A DNA stretch of 64,000 nt from Spirochaetae bacterium HGW-Spirochaetae-2 (lineage in GTDB: Bacteria > Spirochaetota > Spirochaetia > Sphaerochaetales > Sphaerochaetaceae): NCBI GenBank assembly GCA_002839355.1, contig PGXW01000013.1, positions 62,001 to 126,000 on the forward strand. The letters run 5' to 3'. Shown here one piece after another: positions 8,769 through 17,730 of the stretch (the stretch's first letter is position 1; each line of letters starts with the position of its first letter). The notes under the pieces are model-generated. The model saw only the letters and a list, made by a program, of their open reading frames with translations, made no database searches and was not told the origin of the DNA. Both the position numbers and the translations under genes were made by a program.

Positions 8769-9751
8769 GTCGCAAACGATTGTTCCAGATTTCCCGTCGC
8801 GACATGCCTCTGGTGGCTACGTTCATTGTCTTTTTGCTGTTGTATGCCTTCGGTGGTTTCAGTTACCGCAATTTCATGACTCCACGTGTATTTCTCAATT
8901 TGTTGACGGACAACGCAGTATTGGGGATCACTGCGGTCGGTATGACCTTCGTCATCATCTCGGGTGGAATCGACTTGTCAGTCGGGGCGGTGATCTCCAC
9001 CACGGCCATGATTGTCGCCGTGTTGACCAAAGCCGGCATGAACAACGTGTTGGTCATTGCCATTGCGTTGCTCTTTGGTACGACACTCGGGTTTCTTATG
9101 GGCGGCATGATCCAGTATTTCAAGACACCTCCGTTTATTGTTACCTTGGCGGGTATGTTCTTTGCCCGCGGATTGGGGTATGTGTTGAGTTTGGGATCGG
9201 TGCCGATCACGCATCCCTTCTATACCAATGCCTCGTCGATAGGAATAAAGATCGGGAATGGCAAACTCAGCATGCCCGCTATGGCTCTGTTGGCTATGAT
9301 CCTGATCGGATGGTTCATATCCCGGCGTACCCGCTTCGGAAGAAATGTTTTCGCTGTGGGGGGTAATGAACAGTCGGCCATACTCATGGGGCTTCCGGTT
9401 ACCCGGACCAAGATCGCCGTCTATACCTTCAGCGGTTTCTGCTCCGCGGTCGCAGGTTTCATCTACACCTTCTATACATTGTCCGGATATGGCTTGGCAG
9501 CCATGGGGTTGGAGATGGAGGCGATCGCTTCGGCGGTTATCGGCGGGACCTTGATGACCGGCGGCTACGGGACAATCCTGGGTACGCTGCTGGGCACGCT
9601 CATCCAAGGGTTGATCAAGTCCATCATAGCGTTCAACGGACAATTCAGTGTCTTCTGGATCAAGTTGTTTACCGGAGGCATGTTGCTGGGATTCATCCTA
9701 TTGCAAAAGATTTTTGTGTACGGGACCAAGTCCCGGAGGAAAAAGCGATGA
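8765..9751 (+). CDS. yjfF: YjfF-like furanose ABC transporter permease
   Basis: A 328-residue BPD_transp_2 permease. It matches E. coli YjfF in FLNLLTDNAVLGITAVGMT, FVIISGGIDLSVGAV, PPFIVTLAGMFFARG, VPITHPFY and RTRFGRNVFAVGGN. The ATG overlaps the preceding permease stop by 4 bp. With YtfT it would form the heterodimeric channel of the importer. Confidence 0.92.
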   Translation: MSRKRLFQISRRDMPLVATFIVFLLLYAFGGFSYRNFMTPRVFLNLLTDNAVLGITAVGMTFVIISGGIDLSVGAVISTTAMIVAVLTKAGMNNVLVIAIALLFGTTLGFLMGGMIQYFKTPPFIVTLAGMFFARGLGYVLSLGSVPITHPFYTNASSIGIKIGNGKLSMPAMALLAMILIGWFISRRTRFGRNVFAVGGNEQSAILMGLPVTRTKIAVYTFSGFCSAVAGFIYTFYTLSGYGLAAMGLEMEAIASAVIGGTLMTGGYGTILGTLLGTLIQGLIKSIIAFNGQFSVFWIKLFTGGMLLGFILLQKIFVYGTKSRRKKR

Positions 9752-10527
9752 ATGGAACCGTTTCATTCGATTTCTCCGAAACCTGCATGATTGTCACGGG
9801 TTCGTCCAAAGGCATAGGAAAGGATATTGCTTTCCAGTTGATGGCCAAAGGGGCTCGAGTCGGCATAACCGGTCGTGATACGGATGCCCTGCGATTGTTG
9901 CAGGAAGAAGCCGCTTCCAATGGCTACAGGTGTGACACCTACACTGTGGATCTCGCCCAAGTGGAATCAATCGGTCCCATGGTCAAGTATTTTGCCGAAT
10001 TGTTCGGCAGGATCGACGGCTTGGTCAATTGTGCGGGAGTCAATATATTGGAGCCAATGGGTTCTCTTTCGGCATCCGCTGTCAAGCGTGTTATGGATGT
10101 GAATCTCATAGCACCCATGCTGGTGACCAATGCGGTTGTCCCATACATGAAGGAACAGGGGTGTGGTAGTATCGTGGATATCGCGAGCCTTTCCAGTGTG
10201 ACCGCATTCGATCGGCATAGTGCCTACTGCGCCTCCAAAGAGGGACTGTTGGGGTATGTGAAAGTTGCCGCCATGGAATTGGGACCCTATGGAATCCGGA
10301 TCAATGCTGTCGGTCCGACGGTCGTGCTTACTGAAATGGGGAAGGCGGCTTGGGATTCCGATCCGGTGAAACGCAAGAGGATGGAGAGTTCCATTCCGCT
10401 CGGACGGTTCCTGGAATGTGACGATGTCTCTCCAGTGGTGATGTTCCTCCTTTCCGGTGCCGCATCGATGATAACGGGTGAATTCCTGCTGATCGACGGT
10501 GGTTACATGGCTGGAAAGGGGATTTGA
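9748..10527 (+). CDS. Short-chain dehydrogenase/reductase (sugar or polyol oxidoreductase)
   Basis: A 259-residue classical SDR. NAD(P)-binding motif TGSSKGIG at residues 17-24, NCAG near residue 92, and the catalytic Tyr160-x-x-x-Lys164 in YCASKEG, with the Ser in SSLSS about 14 residues earlier. The C-terminus GEFLLIDGGYMAGKGI is typical of gluconate or polyol dehydrogenases of this family. The start codon overlaps the YjfF stop by 4 bp, placing it in the transporter operon. It probably oxidises or reduces the imported sugar or the product of the glycyl radical enzyme. Confidence 0.88.
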   Translation: MNGTVSFDFSETCMIVTGSSKGIGKDIAFQLMAKGARVGITGRDTDALRLLQEEAASNGYRCDTYTVDLAQVESIGPMVKYFAELFGRIDGLVNCAGVNILEPMGSLSASAVKRVMDVNLIAPMLVTNAVVPYMKEQGCGSIVDIASLSSVTAFDRHSAYCASKEGLLGYVKVAAMELGPYGIRINAVGPTVVLTEMGKAAWDSDPVKRKRMESSIPLGRFLECDDVSPVVMFLLSGAASMITGEFLLIDGGYMAGKGI

Positions 10528-10543
10528 TAAGAAGGTGGATGGT

Positions 10544-11713
10544 GTGCGGATCAAAACGGGAAAACAGATTTCATCCTCTGCGATAATACTGGCTGTCGCC
10601 TCGTTGGCATTCTTCTTCATGGGTTTTTCCGATGTACTCAAGGGAAGTGCTGTTGCTGAGATGGTGGGTACCCTTGGAGTGGACTACGCCTTGGGAGGAT
10701 CGATTCTCGGCATCACCTATTTCGGCTTCTTCGCCGGTACCCTTTCATCGGTATCACTGCTTAAACGGTTCGCGGTTGCCCGCCTGTTGGTGGTCGCAGT
10801 CGCAACCACAGCCCTGGGAGTCATCCTATTTGGTTTTGCGAATCATGTTTCGGTAATCCTGTTCGCAACTTTTCTGACTGGAAGCGGGTGTGGTCTGATC
10901 GATGTGGCGGCAAATCTTACGGTGCGTTTGGCAGCCAAACCCGAACGGGTTGGACGGGAGCTCAACCGGCTCGCATTCTTCCATGGATTCGGGTCGATCG
11001 TCTCTCCACTGTTCGCTGCGATGGTGCTGAATCTATATGCCGATTGGCATATGATCTATAGGTTCGCCGCAATCCTGTTGGTAGCCGCTACATTCGCCGT
11101 CGCCAAGGGGGTTTCCACCAGTACGATATCGACCCGCGTGGCATACGACAAGGATGACCGGCTGGTATTGAATTTGCCGGTTGTCTTATTGGGAGGGTTT
11201 CTCTTTTGGTATATGACCTTGGAGACAGGGATCGCCGGATGGTTGGTTGCCTATGCCCGTCAAGCTGTCGGCTTGTCCGATCGGGTGGCCACTACGTATC
11301 TCTCCCTGTTCTTCATCATGCTTACCATAGGAAGATTCCTTGGCAGTTGGTACGTTGATAAGGTCGGGCTATTGAGAACCATCGTCATCCATGTGGTCGC
11401 ACTGCTGGCCATTACCTCAGTCTCGGCATTGTTTCCACGCGCCCATATACTGCTACCCTTGTCCGGATTCCTCATGGCACCGTTGTTTCCAACGACGGTA
11501 GCCCTCTTGGTGAATGAATTGGGAACCGTAGGATTGAGAGCGACAGGAATCTTCTTCTCGATCGCAGGGTTGGGTGGATTGTTCGGACCTTGGATCATCG
11601 GGATAGCCTCCCGTGCATTTTCCTTGCGGTTCGGATTCGGTTTGTTGGCGGTGTTTGCTGCATGCTTCCTCTGCATGACTTTGCTCTATCGGGTGAAGAG
11701 GAAGGTGGTCTGA
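10544..11713 (+). CDS. MFS transporter, FucP-like sugar permease
   Basis: A membrane protein of about 389 residues with twelve predicted hydrophobic segments. Landmarks of the fucose-permease branch of the major facilitator superfamily include MGFSDVLKG, GCGLIDVAANLTV and FFHGFGSIVSPLFAA. I place the start at GTG 10544, behind AAGGTGG; GTG 10535 is an alternative, and an ATG at 10499 lies inside the SDR gene. It is the second transport system in this operon and could import a related sugar or export a product. Confidence 0.8.
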   Translation: MRIKTGKQISSSAIILAVASLAFFFMGFSDVLKGSAVAEMVGTLGVDYALGGSILGITYFGFFAGTLSSVSLLKRFAVARLLVVAVATTALGVILFGFANHVSVILFATFLTGSGCGLIDVAANLTVRLAAKPERVGRELNRLAFFHGFGSIVSPLFAAMVLNLYADWHMIYRFAAILLVAATFAVAKGVSTSTISTRVAYDKDDRLVLNLPVVLLGGFLFWYMTLETGIAGWLVAYARQAVGLSDRVATTYLSLFFIMLTIGRFLGSWYVDKVGLLRTIVIHVVALLAITSVSALFPRAHILLPLSGFLMAPLFPTTVALLVNELGTVGLRATGIFFSIAGLGGLFGPWIIGIASRAFSLRFGFGLLAVFAACFLCMTLLYRVKRKVV

Positions 11714-11714
11714 C

Positions 11715-12617
11715 ATGATTGGTCGATATTCACACATACAGCGGTTCAGCACAAAGGATGGCCCAGGCATACGTACCACGGTATTTCTCAAGGGATGCAA
11801 TTTGCGGTGCCGGTGGTGCCATAATCCCGAGACCATTCCCTATGCGAGATTATTGCATTACTCGGAAAGTGCTTGTGTGCATTGTGGAGCATGTGCCCGC
11901 GTGTGCCCTACAGGAGCCACCACGATGTACCAGGGGCACAGGAAGTTCGATTTCCATTCGTGTACAGCTTGTGGACTTTGCGTCCCGGTGTGCATGCAGG
12001 GTGCATTGGCGATAACCGGTACCGATATAGGTGATTCCGACTTGTTCGATCTTCTTATGCGTGATGCCGACTATTACCGGAATTCCGGGGGGGGTGTCAC
12101 ATTTTCCGGTGGAGAGCCTTTGTTGCAAGCTGAATTTGTCCGCGTTGCCGCCGGTAGATTGCATAGCGAGGGTATTGCGGTTGCATTGGATACCGCCTTC
12201 AACCTCGAATGGACTGTCATTGCTCCCGTATTGCCCGAAATAGATTTGGTCCTGCTGGATATCAAGAGTATGGATCGCGAGACCCATTACGATTGTACGG
12301 GAGTTTATCCCGATTTGATCTGGGAGAATATCGGGCGGTTACGCACTATGGACAAGCAGGTGCTGGTGAGGATGCCCCTCATTGCCGGAATCAACGATTC
12401 CGACCGGGAAATAGCGGATGCGATAGCGTTTCTTTCCGGTTGGGATTCCCTGCTGGGGGTGGAGTTGTTGGCTTATCATGATATGGGCCTTGAAAAGGCC
12501 ACTTCGTACCATGGGGCGATAGGAGAACAGGAAGCGTTCCTTGCACCAGATAAAAATGCCATGGAAACTATTGCGCAACGCTTCAGGGCAAACGCTATTG
12601 CTGTAATCGGATACTAG
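11715..12617 (+). CDS. Glycyl-radical enzyme activating enzyme (radical SAM)
   Basis: A 300-residue PflA-family activase. The radical SAM cluster is held by Cys28, Cys32 and Cys35 in GCNLRCRWC. An inserted ferredoxin domain with two [4Fe-4S] sites follows (CVHCGACARVC and CTACGLCVPVC), as in activases of dehydratase-type glycyl radical enzymes and unlike the short PflA of pyruvate formate-lyase. The SAM-binding GGE appears as FSGGEPLLQ. It begins 1 bp after the MFS stop and ends 12 bp before the glycyl radical enzyme, its expected substrate. Confidence 0.95.
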   Translation: MIGRYSHIQRFSTKDGPGIRTTVFLKGCNLRCRWCHNPETIPYARLLHYSESACVHCGACARVCPTGATTMYQGHRKFDFHSCTACGLCVPVCMQGALAITGTDIGDSDLFDLLMRDADYYRNSGGGVTFSGGEPLLQAEFVRVAAGRLHSEGIAVALDTAFNLEWTVIAPVLPEIDLVLLDIKSMDRETHYDCTGVYPDLIWENIGRLRTMDKQVLVRMPLIAGINDSDREIADAIAFLSGWDSLLGVELLAYHDMGLEKATSYHGAIGEQEAFLAPDKNAMETIAQRFRANAIAVIGY

Positions 12618-12629
12618 CGGAGGTATACT

Positions 12630-14966
12630 ATGATTCCGAAACATGTCCAGAAATCAATTGAGAAATGGTTTGACAAAAGCGATGAGGCAACCTTCTACGA
12701 GCGGATTGTCCTACAAGAGGAGGCTGTGGAAAAATATGCTGACGAACCGTATGCGGTTCGGTTCGCCCATATCCTCGAACATATTCTTGCCAACATGACG
12801 GTTATCGTCGATGAAGGCGAACGGATAGTGGGCTCGGTGCTTGAAATAATTCCTACTGCGGAGCAACGGGAGTATGCCGAAAGCTTGAGCCTGAAATGGT
12901 GGGGGCCCCTGGTTTCCGAAGAGGAACGTCAGCAACAGGTGAACTTCTATTTTTCCCCAGGTTGGGTCAAACGGCGAAACCCGGTGTTCTTTTCCCTCGG
13001 ACACCTTGCATACGATTGGGAAACGATTGTCACCAAAGGCTTGGGGTGGTATGCGAACCGGGTAGCGGATTTGCTCGCAAGTGGAGAATTCGACGATGAC
13101 CCCGAGAAGATGCAGTTCCTGCAAGGAGCCCAGATCGCCTATGATGCGCATTCGGCATTCATTGCCCGATACGCGAGGTATGCGGCCGAAGCGGCTCGGA
13201 TGGCAGGGAATCTCCAGGAACGGAATCGCTTGGAGACAATTTCAGAAGTGTGCTCCCATATCGCAACAGGAAGTGCCAGGGGATTGCGTGATGCATTGCA
13301 ATTGATGTGGATGGTCGTGTTGGTCTCCCAGAAGACCGCCGGTTGCGGAGTCTTCAATTTTTCCCGCATGGACCAGTATCTGCTACCCCTGTTTGCCAAG
13401 GATATCGAAGCGGGAACACTCACCGAGCAGGATGCGTTGGAACTGATCGTCGAGTTTTATAACAAGAATAACGAAATCATGTTCCCTACCGACCACATGT
13501 CGCAAGAAAACGATTCGGTCATCAAGAATCTTGAAGTCTCGTACGATGACCCCAACTACCTTGTTGTCGCAGGCAAGCTGGCGAATGGAACTTCCGGTGT
13601 GAACAGGCTCTCGTTTCTCCTGGTACAAGCCGCAAAGTTGCTTCGACTCAAGAATCCGTTCATTGTGGTCAGGTGGCATGACGGTATCGATTCCGCTTTC
13701 TGGCAAGAGACAGTCGATGCCATGCGGATGAATGCCACAGTCGTCATATACAACGATGAGACCATGATTCCTGCCCTCAAGGAGTTCGGTATCGAAGAGC
13801 AGGATGTCTATTCCTATGGATTCTACGGTTGCAACGATCCCAACATCCCCGCACTGGAGGGAGGGTTGCGACAACTGTGGATGAACTTGGTATGGCCATA
13901 TGAATTGGCTCTCAATGGTGGGCGTCCTTTCGGTGATCCGAGCCGCAGTGTCGATCTCAACTTCAGCCTGCGTGATAGGATCCAGATCGGATTGATGAGC
14001 GGTCCGTATGCGGGCAAGAAGTTTGATGCCGAAGAACCCTGTCTGTCCATGGAAGCCTTCATTGCCCGGTATCGACAGCAGATGTCCTTTCTGCTCGACC
14101 AGTATCGGCGGGTGATGGAACAGGATTACGAAAAGGAGTCCCAATGGAACAAAGGTCGCATCCGGATCGAGGACCTCTTCCTCAAGGGGACGATTGAATC
14201 GGCCACGACATGGCTCATCGGTGGTACCAAATACCATAAGGTAACCCTGCAGGGTAGTGGTCTCGCGACCGCCGTCGATTCTCTGGCAGCGATAGATATC
14301 GCGGTATTCAAGGAAAAGCGGTATACATTTGATGAACTGAGGCAGGCAATCAAGGCGAATTTCGTTGGATACGACGAGATGCGTACCTACCTGCTCAAGT
14401 TGCCCAAATTCGGGAACGACCTGGATAGTGTGGACGAATATGCAAAGATTGTCGTTGATGCCTTTTGTGATGCCGTCGTTGATATGAATCGGAAGAGGGA
14501 AGGTCTGTATACCTATATGCCGGCGATTTCGACGGATAGGGATTTCACAACCATGGGAGAGGCACTTGCGGCGAGTGCCGACGGTCGATTGGCGGGAGCT
14601 CCGATTTCAGAGAACCAGTCACCATATATCGGGTCGGACAAGTCTGGTATGACCGCACTGCTGAATTCGGTCACCCGGGTGCCGTTCAACCGGATTACCG
14701 GTGGCCCCTTGAACCTCAGGTTGCACCCGTTGACCGTTGAAGGCCCGGAAGGGCTGGCCAAATTGGCCTCTCTTCTCGAAGTATATCTGCGCAAGGGTGG
14801 TATGCAGGCGCAGATGAACGTCGTAGGCAAGGCCGAGCTAATCGAGGCACAGAAAAATCCTGAAAAATATAAGAATCTTTGTGTACGGGTCGTCGGTTAT
14901 GCCGCATACTTTGTGCAGATGGGAAAGAAAGCCCAAGACGAGCTGATCCAAAGGACGGAGTTGTAA
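12630..14966 (+). CDS. Glycyl radical enzyme of unassigned reaction (Cys-Asn-Asp active site)
   Basis: A 778-residue member of the pyruvate formate-lyase superfamily. The glycyl radical Gly756 sits in RVVGYAAYF near the C-terminus. The catalytic cysteine is Cys401 in FYGCNDPN. In characterised dehydratases, lyases and decarboxylases this motif is usually Cys-Val-Glu, where Glu is the base, and in pyruvate formate-lyase it is Cys-Cys; here it is Cys-Asn-Asp. So it is not a pyruvate formate-lyase and is unlikely to be a glycerol, choline or propanediol enzyme. It sits behind a furanose transporter, an SDR and an activase. I infer radical cleavage or dehydration of a sugar derivative; the substrate is unknown. 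Confidence 0.9.
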   Translation: MIPKHVQKSIEKWFDKSDEATFYERIVLQEEAVEKYADEPYAVRFAHILEHILANMTVIVDEGERIVGSVLEIIPTAEQREYAESLSLKWWGPLVSEEERQQQVNFYFSPGWVKRRNPVFFSLGHLAYDWETIVTKGLGWYANRVADLLASGEFDDDPEKMQFLQGAQIAYDAHSAFIARYARYAAEAARMAGNLQERNRLETISEVCSHIATGSARGLRDALQLMWMVVLVSQKTAGCGVFNFSRMDQYLLPLFAKDIEAGTLTEQDALELIVEFYNKNNEIMFPTDHMSQENDSVIKNLEVSYDDPNYLVVAGKLANGTSGVNRLSFLLVQAAKLLRLKNPFIVVRWHDGIDSAFWQETVDAMRMNATVVIYNDETMIPALKEFGIEEQDVYSYGFYGCNDPNIPALEGGLRQLWMNLVWPYELALNGGRPFGDPSRSVDLNFSLRDRIQIGLMSGPYAGKKFDAEEPCLSMEAFIARYRQQMSFLLDQYRRVMEQDYEKESQWNKGRIRIEDLFLKGTIESATTWLIGGTKYHKVTLQGSGLATAVDSLAAIDIAVFKEKRYTFDELRQAIKANFVGYDEMRTYLLKLPKFGNDLDSVDEYAKIVVDAFCDAVVDMNRKREGLYTYMPAISTDRDFTTMGEALAASADGRLAGAPISENQSPYIGSDKSGMTALLNSVTRVPFNRITGGPLNLRLHPLTVEGPEGLAKLASLLEVYLRKGGMQAQMNVVGKAELIEAQKNPEKYKNLCVRVVGYAAYFVQMGKKAQDELIQRTEL

Positions 14967-14967
14967 T

Positions 14968-15432
14968 ATGAAGATCCAACCATTGAACCAAAAGAACTTT
15001 TCCGAATTCGGAGAGATACTCACCATGGATACTATTCCAAACGTGAAGGAAGAGAATGAATTCGATTGGCATGATACTGCGGGAATGATCAAACTGGCAC
15101 CCTTGTGTTGCACAGGACTCCTTTCCTGCCGCTCGCGCGAACGGCGTGTGGAAAAGATGGAACGGCACCATGGATCCAGTGAAGTGATCGTAGCCTTGGA
15201 TGCCGACATGGTCCTGGTCGCCTCTCCGCATGACGATGAATTGGCGGACCATTCACGTATCCGGGCGTTCCTTTTGAAGCAGGGACAGGCAGTAGTGATG
15301 AAACCCGATACCTGGCATTGGATTCCTTTTCCGGTGAACCAGTACGATGCCCATGCGTTGGTGTTGTTCAAGGATGGTACCGGAGCGAACGATCTGCATT
15401 TTCGGGAGTTGACGGTTCCTGTAATCCTCTGA
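14968..15432 (+). CDS. Ureidoglycolate lyase (AllA)-like cupin protein
   Basis: A 154-residue single-domain protein resembling AllA. The N-terminus IQPLNQKNFSEFGEIL, the central MERHHGSSEVIVAL and the distal PDTWHWIPFPV correspond to AllA segments with conserved His residues. Its ATG lies 1 bp after the glycyl radical enzyme stop, so the two are tightly coupled. No other allantoin genes are present, so ureidoglycolate is an unlikely substrate. It may process the unstable product of the radical enzyme; this is inference. Confidence 0.75.
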   Translation: MKIQPLNQKNFSEFGEILTMDTIPNVKEENEFDWHDTAGMIKLAPLCCTGLLSCRSRERRVEKMERHHGSSEVIVALDADMVLVASPHDDELADHSRIRAFLLKQGQAVVMKPDTWHWIPFPVNQYDAHALVLFKDGTGANDLHFRELTVPVIL

Positions 15433-15473
15433 ACAGGTCCCATCCTCGTGATCATGGACAATTGGAGGTTCCC

Positions 15474-16319
15474 ATGGACGTGTTGAAAAAACAGACAATA
15501 CAGGTCCCTGTGGACTCGAGGGAAACATTCCAACCACTCGGTGTGCATTTCATGTGGTTGGGGCAGTCGGGTTTCCTTTTTTCTGTCAATGGAATGTTGG
15601 TTTTGGTCGATGCCTACCTCTCGAATTATCTCGAACATAACCATGGAAACCTTCCCTATGCGCATGATCGCATGATACCTCCACCTATTGCCGACAACCT
15701 GATTTCCGATATCGATCTGATTGTGGTGACCCATGGGCACGAGGATCACCTGGATCCCGAACTGATGCGGCGTTTGAGCCGAAGCAATACAAAGGCGGTA
15801 TTCGCGGTGCCTCCCGGGTGCGTCGGATCTTTGGAAACATGTGGTATCTCCAGCGAATTGATTCGTTCGGTTTCACCGGAAGAGCCATTCACTTTCAACG
15901 ATTCGATTCGGATCGAATCCTTTCCGGCCGCACACCCACAACCTAATTTCGACACAGCGAAAGTCTGGGCATTGTCATACCGCCTCTTCTTTGCGGATAA
16001 GACTATTCTTTTTGCGGGAGATACCACTATTTTCAGACAGTGGGCGGTCTGGGCCGCTTCCAAACCATGCGATCTTTTCGTGCTCCCCATCAATGGGAGG
16101 GATCCTGTGAAGGAAGCCCGTGGAATTGTCGGAAATATGGATTTCCAAGAAGCGGTGATTATCTCCCAGTCATTGGCGACACCGTTGTTGGGAACCCATT
16201 TCGGCATGTTTGCCTTCAATACAATCGATGAAACCGCTGTCCACGAAGAGATCGACCGGTTTGGACTCGAGCAGAAGGTGGAACTTACTAGAATAGGTGT
16301 AATATATTCTATGATTTAG
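15474..16319 (+). CDS. UlaG-like metallo-beta-lactamase-fold hydrolase
   Basis: A 281-residue MBL-fold protein. I place the start at the ATG 15474, five bases after GGAGG. Metal ligands are visible as THGHEDHLD, a later His in PAAHPQPN, Asp in FAGDTT and His in GTHFGMF. The fold resembles UlaG, the L-ascorbate-6-phosphate lactonase, and related hydrolases. It is probably the last gene of the furanose/glycyl-radical operon, 41 bp after the AllA-like gene, and could open a lactone or cyclic intermediate. Confidence 0.85.
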   Translation: MDVLKKQTIQVPVDSRETFQPLGVHFMWLGQSGFLFSVNGMLVLVDAYLSNYLEHNHGNLPYAHDRMIPPPIADNLISDIDLIVVTHGHEDHLDPELMRRLSRSNTKAVFAVPPGCVGSLETCGISSELIRSVSPEEPFTFNDSIRIESFPAAHPQPNFDTAKVWALSYRLFFADKTILFAGDTTIFRQWAVWAASKPCDLFVLPINGRDPVKEARGIVGNMDFQEAVIISQSLATPLLGTHFGMFAFNTIDETAVHEEIDRFGLEQKVELTRIGVIYSMI

Positions 16320-16415
16320 AATTATGTATGTATTTCCCGTAGCTCCCCAATAGTGTTGCCTGAGGAGATTTGTCGTACTGTCAAAGTAAATCTGTTTGGA
16401 AAACCAATTACAAAA

Positions 16416-16444
16416 TTAGTTTATAAAACATGTTGACAAACTAA
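16416..16444. promoter_or_regulatory. ROK-type operator: inverted repeat TTAGTTT-N15-AAACTAA
   Basis: The arms TTAGTTT (16416-16422) and AAACTAA (16438-16444) are perfect inverted repeats around a central AACATGTT palindrome. The arms are the same as those of the Firmicute XylR (ROK family) xylose operator as I remember it. The right arm overlaps the -35 of the promoter for the ROK gene, so autorepression is the natural reading. Confidence 0.65.
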
Positions 16445-16460
16445 AAAGTCGTGATACTCT
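16433..16460 (+). promoter_or_regulatory. Promoter of the ROK/CUT2 operon, possibly giving a leaderless mRNA
   Basis: TTGACA at 16433-16438 and TACTCT at 16455-16460 are 16 bp apart. Transcription would start within a base or two of the ATG at 16467, and there is no Shine-Dalgarno sequence before that ATG. The rest of 16320-16432 is AT-rich and shows no gene or convincing terminator. Confidence 0.5.
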
Positions 16461-16466
16461 TCTTAT

Positions 16467-17687
16467 ATGAAACGTCAATCCGTAAAACAAAACAACCGTC
16501 GGTTTATCGTCGACTTTTTGAGAAACCATGAAGAGGTTCCCATAACACATATAACCAAGGCCGTGCGTGTCAGTACACCTACTGTGAAAAAGGTGCTCGA
16601 CCACTATATGAATCTTGGTCTGGTCATTATGACAGGAAAAGGCGAGTCGACCTTGGAGGGTGGCAAACGCCCCGAGCTGTACCGGCTGAACCAGGAATAT
16701 GGTTATGCGATCGCACTGCATGTCGGTCCTGATTTCATCTATGGGGGAATGACCGACCTGAAGCTACAGAACGTGCAGTCGTTCCATGAAATTGTGGACA
16801 GGCCGGTCTCGGATGAAGAGATGGTGGACAAGTTGGTTTCCATAGCGAAAGATTTCCGGAAATCAAAGTGGGCGGAAGGCAAGAAGTTGGTCAATGTGGT
16901 GATAGCCCTGCCAGGTATTGTCAATGCTTACACCGGTGAGTCGATCTACTCTCCCCACTATCCGCAGTGGCAGGAGAATTTCCCGTTCATACGGAAATTT
17001 GCGGAACGGTTCGATATGGATATCCCGATATTTCTCGATGGAGTCAACAGGCTTCAGGCGTGTGCCGAGCGGATGAAGGGCAAGGCGCGCGGAAAGCAGG
17101 ATTTCCTGATTGTAGATGCCATGGAAGAGGGAGTCGGTGCCGGAATCATAGTACAGGGTACGATCATGCATGGATTCAACAATCTTTCTGGTGAAATCGG
17201 GCATGTCATCGTGGACCCCCGCGGTCCCGATTGTATCTGTGGTGGAACGGGGTGTTTCGAAGCCGCGGTATCCGTCAAGCATATAAACGAACTGCTGCGC
17301 CAAGGGTACGATACACATAGGGGATCCGCGATCTACCAGGGCAAATCTCCTGCCGATGTCTCCATCCGGGACTTGTTCATCCATGCCAAGCAGGGTGATG
17401 CCTATGCGATCGAACTGTTGGATCTTATCGCCGCCTATTTCGCGAATGGATTGAACAATGTGATTATGATCAGCGATCCCGAACTGATAATTATCCAAGG
17501 TATTTATGTCGAGGCGGGACAGGGCTTTATCGAGAACATCAAGAAAAAGCTTTCCGAACTGTCACTTCCCAGGGTGAAACGGGAATTCGATATTGTCTAC
17601 ACCGACTTTGGAATCGAACGCGGTGCCCTCGGGGCGGGCTGTTACGGGATCTCGCAATTCTTCGAGGAACAGGAGCTGTATAGGTAA
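16467..17687 (+). CDS. ROK-family transcriptional repressor (XylR/NagC-like)
   Basis: A 406-residue protein. A winged helix-turn-helix occupies residues 1-75 (THITKAVRVSTPTVKKVL is the recognition region), followed by a ROK sugar-kinase-like domain. The ROK zinc site is CICGGTGCFEAA with the upstream GEIGHVIV. The N-terminal phosphate-binding kinase motif is degenerate, as is usual for repressors. An operator-like palindrome lies over its own promoter and the sugar operon follows directly, so it probably represses 16467-27883 and is released by the sugar or a phosphorylated product. Confidence 0.9.
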   Translation: MKRQSVKQNNRRFIVDFLRNHEEVPITHITKAVRVSTPTVKKVLDHYMNLGLVIMTGKGESTLEGGKRPELYRLNQEYGYAIALHVGPDFIYGGMTDLKLQNVQSFHEIVDRPVSDEEMVDKLVSIAKDFRKSKWAEGKKLVNVVIALPGIVNAYTGESIYSPHYPQWQENFPFIRKFAERFDMDIPIFLDGVNRLQACAERMKGKARGKQDFLIVDAMEEGVGAGIIVQGTIMHGFNNLSGEIGHVIVDPRGPDCICGGTGCFEAAVSVKHINELLRQGYDTHRGSAIYQGKSPADVSIRDLFIHAKQGDAYAIELLDLIAAYFANGLNNVIMISDPELIIIQGIYVEAGQGFIENIKKKLSELSLPRVKREFDIVYTDFGIERGALGAGCYGISQFFEEQELYR

Positions 17688-17730
17688 AAACAGACCTGCG
17701 TTGCAGGTAGAACGATATGAGGAGGAATGT

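Noticed and set aside
17694-17708. Small inverted repeat ACCTGC-GTT-GCAGGT after the ROK gene as a terminator
   Set aside because: A 6-bp stem with a 3-nt loop and no T tract, directly before a ribosome site; too weak to call.
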